NCBI RefSeq assembly: GCF_041415945.1
Contig: NZ_JBGCUS010000001.1
Span: forward strand, 2,108,001 to 2,172,000
DNA length: 64,000 bases
Origin: Ancylobacter sp. IITR112
GTDB lineage: Bacteria; Pseudomonadota; Alphaproteobacteria; Rhizobiales; Xanthobacteraceae
Reading direction: 5' to 3'
The notes under the pieces were generated by a model. The model did not search any database. It was not told the origin of the DNA and saw nothing but the letters and a program-made list of their open reading frames with translations. Position 1 is the stretch's first letter, and each line of letters opens with the position of its first letter. Below, in pieces: positions 1 through 12,000 of this stretch. The translations under genes and the position numbers were made by a program.

Positions 1-3000
1 GGCGGCGGGCACGCTGGTGATCAGCGCCAACGCCAATCTCGGCAACAACAGCGGCAACCTCACCTTCACCGGCGGTACGCTGCGGATCACCGACAGCTTC
101 ACGTCCAGCCGCAAGACCATCCTCACAGGCGACGGCACGTTCAGCATCACTGCCGACGAGACACTCACCTTGTCGGGCGTCATTTCCGGCGACGGGAAGC
201 TGACCAAGGCCGGCGACGGCACGCTGCAGCTCACCGGCGCCAACACCTACACCGGCGAGACCATCGTCGCCGGCGGCACGCTGTCCCTTGGCAGTGGTAG
301 CACGAGTGGCAGCATCGCCGGTTCGGTCAGCGTCGCCAGCGGCGCCACCCTGATGTTCAACCGCAGCAACAATGTAACCTATAATTACGCCATCTCGGGA
401 GACGGTCGCGTCGTCAAGGACGGCAGCAACACGCTGACGCTGAGCGGCGTCAACACCTATGGCGGCGGCACGACCATCGCCAGAGGCACGCTGTCGATCA
501 GCAGCGACGGCAATCTCGGCGACGCCAACGGCGGCCTGACCTTCACCGGCACGGGCGGCAAGCTGCAGACGACAGGGTCCCTCAGCTCCGCCCGCGCGGT
601 AAGCCTCACCGGCTCCGGCAACTTCGCACCGAATACGACCACGACGCTCACCCTGACGGGCGTCATCTCCGGCGACGGCGGCCTCACCATGTCCGGCGCC
701 GGCACGCTGGCGCTCTCCGGCAGCAATACCTACACGGGCGGCACGACGATCTCCGCCGGCACGCTCGCGGTGCAGTCGAACAGCGCGCTCGGCACCGGCA
801 CGGTGACGTTCAACAGCAGCGCCACTCTCACCCTCGCCAATAACCTCGCGGTCGCCAATGCGCTGACGGTGAACAGCAGCATGACCGCGTCGCTGCAGGT
901 GGCGAGCGGTTCCGCCACGCTCTCCGGCGAGATTTCGGGCAGCGGCAAGGTCACCAAGACCGGCGCCGGCACGCTGGTGCTCTCCGGCACCAACACCTAC
1001 ACCGGCGGCACCACCGTTTCCGCCGGAACCCTGCAGATCGGCAACAATACAACAACCGGCAGCATTGCCGGCAATGTGGCCATCGCCAGCGGCACCACCC
1101 TGGCGTTCAACCGCAGCAATGACCTCACCTATTCCGGAGCCGTCTCCGGTGCCGGCACGCTGCTCAAGAATGGCGACGGGACGCTCACGCTGAGCGGCAC
1201 CAACACCTATATCGGCGGCACAACGGTTTCCGCCGGCACGCTGCAGATCGGCGAGGGCGGCACCACCGGCAGCATCACCGGCGCCGTCAGCCTCGCCAGC
1301 GGCACCACTCTGGCGTTCAACCGCAGCGATGACCTCACCTATTCCGGCACGATCTCCGGCGACGGCACGTTCACCAAGGCCGGCACCGGCACGCTGACGC
1401 TGTCGGGCAGCAACACCTACACCGGCGGCACGACCATCGCTGCCGGAACGCTGTCGATCAGCAGCGACGCCAATCTCGGCGACACGGACGGTGGCCTCAC
1501 CTTCACCGGCGGCACGCTCAAGACCACGGCCACCTTCTCCTCGGCCCGCGCCGTCACCCTCACCGGCTCCGGCACCGTCAGCACCGATGCCGACACCACT
1601 CTGACCCTGTCCGGCACCATCTCCGGCATAGGCGGACTGACCAAGACCGGCGCCGGCACGCTCATCCTCACCGGCAGCAACAGCTATAGCGGCGACGACA
1701 ACGTCGCCAGCGACACCACCCTCGCCGCCGGCACGCTGTCGATCAGCGCCGACGCCAATCTCGGCGATGCGTCGGGGGCGATCATCTTCACCGGCGGCAC
1801 GCTCGCCACGACGCAGAGCTTCACCTCGGGCCGCCGTGCCGACTTCACCGCCGACGGCGTCTTCGCCGTGGCGGACGAGACGACGCTCACCCTCACCGGC
1901 CCCCTCGAAGGCGATGGCGCGCTCGTGGTGGCGGGCGCCGGCACGCTGGTGCTCACCAGCGAGAACACCTATCGGGGCGGCACCGAGCTGAACGCCGGCA
2001 CGCTCTCGGTCAGCGACAACCTCAATCTCGGCGAGGAGTCGGGTGGGCTGACCTTCAATGGCGGCACGCTCAAGACCACCGCGAGCTTCGAGACCGGCCG
2101 CGCCGTCACCCTCACCGGCGCCGGCACATTCAGCACCGATGCGGACAAGACCCTGACCCTGTCGGGCGAGATTTCCGGCGAGGGCGGCCTGACCAAGGCC
2201 GGCGCCGGCACGCTGGTGCTGTCGGGCAGCAACGAATATGAGGGCGGCACCGCCATCGCCGCCGGCACGCTGTCCGTCGCCGCCGACGCCAATCTCGGCG
2301 CCAGCTCCGGCGCGCTCACCTTCGAGGGCGGCACGCTCGCCACCTCCGCCTCCTTCTCCTCGAACCGCGCGGTCGTCTTCAGCGGCAACGGCACCTTCCA
2401 GGTGGCCACCGCCACCACGCTGACGCTGGCCGGCGAGCTCTCCGGCAGCGGTGTCCTCACCAAGACGGGTGCGGGCACCCTCATTCTCACCGGCGCCAAT
2501 ACCGCGCATGATGGCGGCGCCACCATCTCCGCCGGCACGCTGCAGATCGGCGACGGCGGCACCTCCGGCGCGCTGCTGGGCGATATCAGCAATCAGGGCG
2601 CCCTCGTCTTCAACCGCTCCGACGACATCACCTTCATCTATGCCGTCAGCGGCTCGGGCTCGCTGACCCAGGCCGGCACCGGCACGCTGACCCTCTCCGG
2701 CGACCGAAGCTACCGCGGCGGCACGACCATCTCCGCCGGCACGCTACAGGTCAGCGCCGACGATAATATGGGCAATGACCAGGGCGGGCTCATCCTCGCC
2801 GGCGGCACGCTCAAGACCACCGCCACCTTCACCTCGGCGCGCAGCGTGAGCCTCACCGCTGCGGGCACGTTCAGCACCGACGACTCCACCACGCTGACCC
2901 TGTCCGGCGAGGTCACCGGCTCCGGCACCCTGACCAAGACCGGCGCCGGCACGCTCACGCTCACCGGCGAGAACAGCTTCACCGGCGCCACCACGGTGTC

Positions 3001-6000
3001 GGCCGGCACGCTGGCGCTGAGCGGCGGGTCGTCGCTCTCCGACACGGCCAGCCTCACCATCGAGGACGGCGCCAGCGTCACGCTCGGCGAGGACGAGACG
3101 GTCGGTTCGCTGGCCGGCGCGGGAAGTCTCTCCCTCGGCAGCAAGACCCTCACCACCGGCGGCGACAACAGCAGCACCAGTTTCTCCGGCACGATCTCCG
3201 GCACGGGCGGGCTGATCAAGACCGGCACCGGCACGCTGGTTCTGACCGGCACCAACACCTATTCCGGCGGCACCACGATCAATGCCGGCACGCTGTCGAT
3301 CGGCGCCGACGACAATCTCGGCGCCACCGACGGCGGCCTCACCCTCGCCGGCGGCACGCTCAAGACCACGGCCACCTTCTCCTCGGCCCGCGCCATCACC
3401 CTCACCGGCGCCGGCACCGTCAGCACCGACGCTGAGACCACGCTGACCCTGTCGGGCACCATCTCCGGCATCGGCGGCCTGACCAAGACCGGCGCCGGCA
3501 CGCTGGTGCTGACCGGCAGCAACAGCTACACCGGCGACGACAACGTCAACGGCAACACCACCATCGCCGCCGGCACGCTCTCGATCAGCGCCGACGAAAA
3601 TCTCGGCCAGGAGTCGGGGGCGATCATCTTCACCGGCGGCACGCTCGCCACGACGCAGAGCTTCAGCTCGGGCCGCCGTGCCGACTTCACCGCCGACGGC
3701 GTCTTCGCCGTGGCGGACGAGACGACGCTCACCCTCACCGGCCCCCTCGAAGGCGATGGCGCGCTCGTGGTGGCGGGCGCCGGCACGCTGGTTCTCACCA
3801 GCGAGAACACCTATCGGGGCGGCACCGAGCTGAACGCCGGCACGCTCTCGGTCAGCAACAACCTCAATCTCGGCGAGGAGTCGGGTGGGCTGACCTTCGA
3901 TGGCGGCACGCTCAAGACGACCGCGAGCTTCGAGACCGGCCGCTCCGTAACTCTCACCGGCACCGGCACCTTCGAGGTGGCCAGCGACACCACGCTGACC
4001 CTGTCCGGCGACATCTCCGGCAGCAGTGCCCTCACCAAGACGGGTGCCGGCACCCTCGTTCTCACCGGCGCCAATACCGAACATGATGGCGGTGCCTTCA
4101 TCACCGCCGGCACGCTGCAGATCGGCGACGGCGGCACCTCGGGCGCGCTGCTGGGCGATATAAGCAATCAGGGCGCCCTCGTCTTCAACCGCTCCGACGA
4201 CATCACCTTCATCTATGCCGTCAGCGGCTCGGGCTCGCTGACCCAGGCCGGCACCGGCACGCTGACCCTCTCCGGCGACCGAAGCTACCGCGGCGGCACG
4301 ACGATCTCCGCCGGCACGCTGCAGGTCAGCGCAGACGATAATATGGGCGATGAGGAGGGCGGGCTCATCCTCGCCGGCGGCACGCTCAAGACCACCGCCA
4401 CCTTCACCTCGGCGCGCAGCGTGAGCCTCACCGCTGCGGGCACCTTCAGCACCGACGCCGACACCTCACTGACCCTGTCGGGCGACATCACCGGCGCTGG
4501 CGCGCTCACCAAGACCGGGGCCGGCACGCTCATCCTCACCGGCGACAACGCCTATGAGGGCGGCACGACGATCAATGCCGGCACGCTGTCGATCGGCAGC
4601 AACGCCAATCTCGGCGCCACCACCGGCGGCCTCACCCTCGCCGGCGGCACGCTGCAGACCACGGCCACCTTCTCCTCGGCCCGCGCGATCAGCCTCACCG
4701 GCGCCGGCACGTTCAGCACCGACGCAGACACCACGCTGACCCTGTCCGGCGACATCACCGGCGCGGGCGGCCTGACCAAGACCGGGGCCGGCACGCTGGT
4801 GCTGACCGGCAGCAACGACTATGCGGGCGGCACCACCATCTCCGGCGGCACGCTGGCGATCAGCGCCGACAATAATCTCGGCGACACCGACGGCGGGCTG
4901 ACGCTCAATGGCGGCACGCTGAACACGACGGCCACCTTCACCTCGGCCCGCACGGTCAGCCTCACCGGCGCCGGCACCTTCAGCACCGACACTGAGACCA
5001 CGCTGACCCTGTCCGGCGACATCACCGGCACCGGCGCGCTCACCAAGTCCGGCAGCGGCACGCTCATCCTCACCGGCGACAACGACTATGCGGGCGGCAC
5101 TACCATCTCCGGCGGCACGCTGCAGGTGGCCTCGGACGGCAATCTCGGCGACACGGATGGCGGGCTGACGCTCGACGGCGGCACGCTGAACACGACGGCC
5201 ACCTTCACCTCCGCCCGCGCGATCACCCTCACCGGCGCCGGCACGTTCAGCACCGACACTGAGACCACGCTGACCCTGTCCGGCGACATCTCCGGCACGG
5301 GTTCGCTCACCAAGACCGGGGCCGGCACGCTGGTGCTGACCGGCGACAACGACTACGAGGGCGGCACCACGATCAACGCCGGCACGCTGGCGATCGGCGC
5401 CGACAATAATCTCGGCGACAGCGATGGCGGGCTGACGCTCAATGGCGGCACGCTGCAGACGACGGCGGACATCTCCTCGGCCCGCGCGGTCACCCTCACC
5501 GGCGCCGGCACGTTCCAGACCGACGCAGACACCACGCTGACCCTGTCCGGCGACATCACCGGCGCCGGCGCGCTCACCAAGACCGGGGCCGGCACGCTGG
5601 TGCTGACCGGCAGCAACGACTACGAGGGCGGCACCACGATCTCCGGCGGCACGCTGCAGGTGGCCTCGGACGGCACTCTCGGCGACAGCGATGGCGGGCT
5701 GACGCTCGACGGCGGCACGCTGAACACGACGGCCACCTTCACCTCGGCCCGCGCGATCACCCTCGCCGGCGCCGGCACCTTCAGCACCGACACTGAGACC
5801 ACGCTGACCCTGTCCGGCGACATCACCGGCGCGGGTTCGCTCACCAAGTCCGGCAGCGGCACGCTGGTGCTCACCGGCAGCAACGACTATGCGGGCGGCA
5901 CCACCATCTCCGGCGGCACGCTGGCGATCGGCGCCGACAATAATCTCGGCGACAGCGATGGCGGGCTGACGCTCAATGGCGGCACGCTGAACACGACGGC

Positions 6001-9000
6001 TACCTTCACCTCCGCCCGCGCGATCACCCTCACCGGCGCCGGCACGTTCAGCACCGACACTGAGACCACGCTGACCCTGTCCGGCGACATCACCGGCACC
6101 GGCGCGCTCACCAAGACCGGCGCCGGCACGCTGGTGCTGACCGGCAGCAACGACTACGAGGGCGGCACCACTGTCTCGGCCGGCACGCTCTCGATCGGCG
6201 CCGGCGGTTCGACGGGGTCGCTCACCGGCGACATCGTCAACAATGCCAGCCTGGTGTTCAACCGCTCGGATGCGCTGAGCTACGCCGGCGCGATCTCCGG
6301 CTCGGGCACGCTCACCAAGCTGGGCGCGGGCACGCTGACCCTGTCGGGCGAGAACAGCTTCACCGGCGCCACCACCGTGTCGGCCGGCACGCTGGCGCTG
6401 AGCGGCGGCGCCTCGCTCTCCGACACCGCCCTCCTCACCATCGCCTCGGGCGCCGGCGTCACGCTCGGCGATGACGAGACCATCGGCTCGCTCGCCGGCG
6501 CCGGCAGCCTCGCGCTGGGCAGCCACACCCTGACCCTGGGCGGCGACAATAGCAGCACCGACTTCGCCGGCGCCCTCACCGGAACCGGCGGGCTCACCAA
6601 GACCGGCAGCGGCACGCTGACCCTGTCGGGCAGCAGCAGCAGCTTCACCGGCACGCTCGACATCGAGTCCGGCACCCTCGCCCTCACCGGCTCCGTCGGC
6701 GGCGGCGCCGGGGTGGCGAGCGGCGCCACGCTGCAGGGCTCCGGCTCGCTCGCCGGCACCGTCTCCGTGGCCGATGGCGGCACCCTCGCCGGCGTGCAGG
6801 GCAGCGGCCTCACCATGGGCGGGCTGGTGCTCAATGCCAGCTCCAATGTCGATGTCACGCTCGGCGCCACCAGCGCGGGCGGCGTGTTCACCGTCTCCGG
6901 CGATGTGACGCTGGACGGCACGCTCAACGTCACCCAGGACACCGGCTTCGGCGCCGGCATCTACACCGTCATCGCCTATGACGGCACGCTGACCAATAAT
7001 GGCATGAGCGTCGCCGCGCTCGGCGATGGCTATGTCGGCGGGGTGCAGACCTCGGTCGAGGGCCAGGTCAATCTCGTGGTCGAGGGCACCGACGCCGCGA
7101 TCCAGTTCTGGAACGGCACCACCACCACGCCGACCCAGACCGTCGAAGGCGGCACCGGCACCTGGACCGCGGCCAGCGGCGATGCCAACTGGACCAACGC
7201 CTCCGGCACCATCCCGCAGGCCTGGAAGGGCGGCTTCGCCGTGTTCCAGGGCACCGCCGGCACGGTGACCATCGACACGGATGACGGCGCGGTCGGCGCC
7301 GGCGGCATGCAGTTCGTCACCTCGGGCTACACGCTCTCCGGCGACGCGCTCACCCTCACCGGCACCGGCCCGGCGACGATCCGCGTCGGCGACGGCACCG
7401 AGGCGAGTTCCACCACCATCGCCACCATCGCCAGCGAGATCGCCGGCACGGTGGGGCTGGAGAAGACCGATTACGGCACGCTCGTTCTCACCGGGACGAA
7501 CAGCTATGAGGGCGGCACCACGATCACGGCCGGCACGCTGGCGATCGGCGATGGCGGCACCACCGGCTCCGTGCTGGGCGACATCGAGACCAATGCCAGC
7601 CTGGTGTTCAACCGTTCCGACGATGTCAGCTTCACCGGCACGATCGAAGGCACCGGCACGCTGACCAAGACCGGGGCCGGCACGCTGGTGCTGACCGGCA
7701 GCAACGACTACGAGGGCGGCACCACCATCTCCGGCGGCACGCTGGCGATCGGCGCCGACAATAATCTCGGCGACACCGATGGCGGGCTGACGCTCGACGG
7801 CGGCACGCTGAACACGACGGCCACCTTCACCTCGGCGCGCGCGATCACCCTCGCCGGCGCCGGCACGTTCAGCACCGACACTGAGACCACGCTGACCCTG
7901 TCCGGCGACATCACCGGCACCGGCGGCCTGACCAAGGCCGGCGCCGGCATGCTGGTGCTGACCGGCAGCAACGACTACGAGGGCGGCACCACCATCTCCG
8001 GCGGCACGCTGCAGGTGGCCTCGGACGGCACTCTCGGCGACACCGACAGCGGGCTGACGCTCAATGGCGGCACGCTGAACACGACGGCCACCTTCTCCTC
8101 GGCCCGCGCGGTCACCCTCGCCGGCGCCGGCACCTTCAGCACCGACACTGAGACCACGCTGACCCTGTCCGGCGACATCACCGGCACGGGTTCGCTCACC
8201 AAGTCCGGCAGCGGCACGCTGGTGCTCACCGGCAGCAACGACTACGAGGGCGGCACCACCATCGCCGCCGGCACGCTGCAGGTCGGCGCGGGCGGTTCGA
8301 CCGGCTCGATCACCGGCGCCATCGTCAACAATGCCAGCCTGGTGTTCAACCGCTCGGATGCGACAAGCTTCACCGGCGCGATCTCCGGCTCGGGCACGCT
8401 CACCAAGCTGGGCGCGGGCACGCTGACCCTGTCGGGCGAGAACAGCTTCACCGGCGCCACCACCGTGTCGGCCGGCACGCTGGCGCTGAGCGGCGGATCC
8501 TCGCTCTCCGATACCGCCCTCCTCACCATCGCCTCGGGCGCCGGCGTCACGCTCGGCGATGACGAGACCATCGGCGCGCTCGCCGGCGCCGGCAGCCTCG
8601 GCCTCGGCAGCCACACCCTGGCCCTGGGCGGCGACAATAGCAGCACCGACTTCGCCGGCGCGATCGCCGGAACCGGCACGCTCACCAAGACCGGCAGCGG
8701 CACGCTGACCCTGTCGGGCAGCAGCAGCAGCTTCACCGGCACGCTCGACATCGAGTCCGGCACGGTGGCGCTCACCGGCTCCGTCGGCGGCGGCGCCGGG
8801 GTGGCGAGCGGCGCCACGCTGCAGGGCTCCGGCTCGCTCGCCGGCACCGTCTCCGTGGCCGATGGCGGCACCCTCGCCGGCGTGCAGGGCAGCGGCCTCA
8901 CCATGGGCGGCCTGGTGCTCAATGCCAGCTCCAATGTCGATGTCACGCTCGGCGCCACCAGCGCGGGCGGCGTGTTCACCGTCTCCGGCGATGTGACGCT

Positions 9001-12000
9001 GGACGGCACGCTCAACGTCACCCAGGACACCGGCTTCGGCGCCGGCATCTACACCGTCATCGCCTATGACGGCACGCTGACCAATAATGGCATGAGCGTC
9101 GCCGCGCTCGGCGATGGCTATGTCGGCGGGGTGCAGACCTCGGTCGAGGGCCAGGTCAATCTCGTGGTCGAGGGCACCGACGCCGCGATCCAGTTCTGGA
9201 ACGGCACCACCACCACGCCGACCCAGACCGTCGAAGGCGGCACCGGCACCTGGACCGCGGCGAGCGGCGATGCCAACTGGACCAACGCCTCCGGCACCAT
9301 CCCGCAGGCCTGGAAGGGCGGCTTCGCCGTGTTCCAGGGCACCGCCGGCACGGTGACCATCGACACGGACGACGGCGCGGTCGGCGCCGACGGCATGCAG
9401 TTCGTCACCTCGGGCTACACGCTCTCCGGCGACGCGCTCACCCTCACCGGCAGCGCGCCGACCAAGATCCGCGTCGGCGACGGCACCGAGGCGAGTTCCA
9501 CCACCATCGCCACCATCGCCAGCGAGATCGCCGGCACGGTCGGCATGGAGAAGACCGATTACGGCACGCTGATCCTCACCGGCACGAACAGCTATGAGGG
9601 CGGCACCACGATCACGGCCGGCACGCTGGCGATCGGCGATGGCGGCACGACCGGCTCCGTGCTGGGCGACATCGTCAACAATGCCAGCCTGGTGTTCAAC
9701 CGCTCCGACGATGTCAGCTTCACCGGCACGATCACCGGCACCGGCACGCTGACCAAGCTGGGCGCCGGCACGCTGGTGCTCACCGGCAGCAACGACTATG
9801 CGGGCGGCACCACCATCTCCGGCGGCACGCTGGCGATCGGCGATGGCGGCACGACGGGGTCGATCCAGGGCGATGTGGTCAACAATGCCCTGCTGGCGTT
9901 CAATCTCTCCAGCGACACCAGCTTTGCCGGGGCGATCTCCGGCACCGGTTCGCTCACGCAGATGGGCACGGGCACGCTGACCCTCACCGGCGCCAACAGC
10001 TATGAAGGCGGCACCACCATCGCCGCCGGCACGCTGCGTGTGCTTTCCGCGCAGGCGCTCGGCACGGGCGGGCTCACCATTGAGCGCGGAGCGACGCTGC
10101 AGGCCAGCGACAGCTTCACCTTCGCGGGCGGCGTGGTCCTGTCGACCGCGACCAGTTCGCCTGCGGACGCGGCGATCGAAGTGGATGGCGGAGAGACGCT
10201 GATCGTCTCCGGCGTCATCTCCGGCGGCGGCGGCCTGGAGAAGACCGGCACCGGCACGCTGATCCTGACGGGGGAGAACAGCTTCACCGGCATCACCACC
10301 ATCTCCGCTGGCACGCTGCAGATCGGCGATGGCGGCACCACCGGCATGATCAGCGGCGACATCGTCAACAACGCCAATCTGGTGTTCAACCGCTCGGACA
10401 CCTACACCGTGGCCGGCGACATCACCGGCACCGGCACGCTGACCCTGAGCGGCGGCGGCACGGCCTTGTTCGCCGGCTCCGTCGCAGGCACGGTCACGCT
10501 GGAAGATACCGGCACGGTTCTCGCCCTCGACACGTCTTCCGAGGCGAACTTCGTGGTGGATTCCGGCGCCGTGCTCAGCGGTTCGGCGACGATCGGCGGC
10601 CTGACCGTCAATAGCGGCGGCACCGTGTCGCCGGGCTATTCGCCGGGCACGCTCACGGTCAACGGGCCGGTCGTCTTCAACACGGGCTCGATCTATGCCG
10701 TCGACGTGACGCCGGAGGGCGCGCATGACCTCATCGTCGCCTCCGGCAATGTGACGCTGTCCTCCGGGGCGAGCGTCAAGGTGACGGCGGCGGCGGGCAC
10801 CTATGACCGGCAGGACACGCTCACCATCCTCACCACATCGGGCACGCTGACCGGCACATTCGGCAGCGTGACCTCGAATTACGCCTTCCTGCGGCCGACG
10901 CTGACCTACGACACGCAGAACGTCTATCTGAACCTCGTCTATACCGGCACCGACTTCGTCGCCTACGCCAACACGCCCAACCAGGCGGAAGTCGCGGTGG
11001 CGGCGCAGGCCCTTGGCGAAGGCAATGCGGTGTATGAGGCGATCGTGATGCTGCCGGAGGCGGCGGTGGCGCCGGCCTTCAACCAGCTCAGCGGCGAGAT
11101 CTACCCCTCCGTCAACACCGTCATCCAGCAGGAAAGCGTCTTCCTGCGCGATGCGGTCGGCGCCCGGCTCCGCCAGGCCGATGTCGGCGGCGGCGGCAGC
11201 GCCCTGTCCTATGCCGCGCAGGCGGCGGGCCCGGCAACGGCCGCGCTCAGCCGGGAACTCACCCCGGTGCTGTGGGCGCAGGGCTATGGCGCCTGGGGCG
11301 ACGCCTTCGGCAATGGCAATGCCGCCACCATCTCCTCCTCGATCGGTGGCTTCCTCGGCGGCGTCGACGCGGCGATCGCCGACAATGTCCGCGCCGGCGT
11401 GGTGGCGGGCTACAGCCGCTCGACCTTCGAGGTCGAGGGACGCTCCTCCTCCGGCTCGATGGACAATGTCGATCTCGGCGTCTATCTCGGCGCCCGGTTC
11501 GGGGCGCTGGGGCTGCGCGGCGGCGCGTCCTATAGCTGGCACGACATCGACGTGGAGCGCACCGTCGCCTTCTCCGGCTTCGCCAATGCCGAAGACGCGA
11601 GCTACATGGTCGGCACCACGCAGATCTTCGGCGAAGCCAGCTACCGCATGGCGTTTGCCGGCTATGAGCTGGAGCCTTTCGCCGGCCTTGCCTATGTCAG
11701 CGTGGCCGGAAGCTCGGCGAGCGAGAGCGTTCTCACCGCAGCGGGGCTCGCCGTGGATGTTCACGGGCAGGACACCTTCTACTCGACGCTCGGCGCCCGG
11801 CTCGCGACCTCCTTCGAGGTGGGCGGCCGGACCCTGACGCCGAGCGCGACGCTCGGCTGGCAGCACGCTTTCGGCGACACCTCCTCCTCGGCGACGATGC
11901 GCTTCCTCTCCGGCACCACGCCGTTCGAGATCCAGGGCGTGCCGATCGAGCAGGACACGCTCATCGTCGGTGCCGGCCTCGCCTATGGCCTGTCCGACGC

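Noticed and set aside
1..10600. Tandem repeats as a CRISPR array or minisatellite
   Set aside because: The 267-bp units are coding, in frame and without spacers. They encode autotransporter beta-strand repeats.
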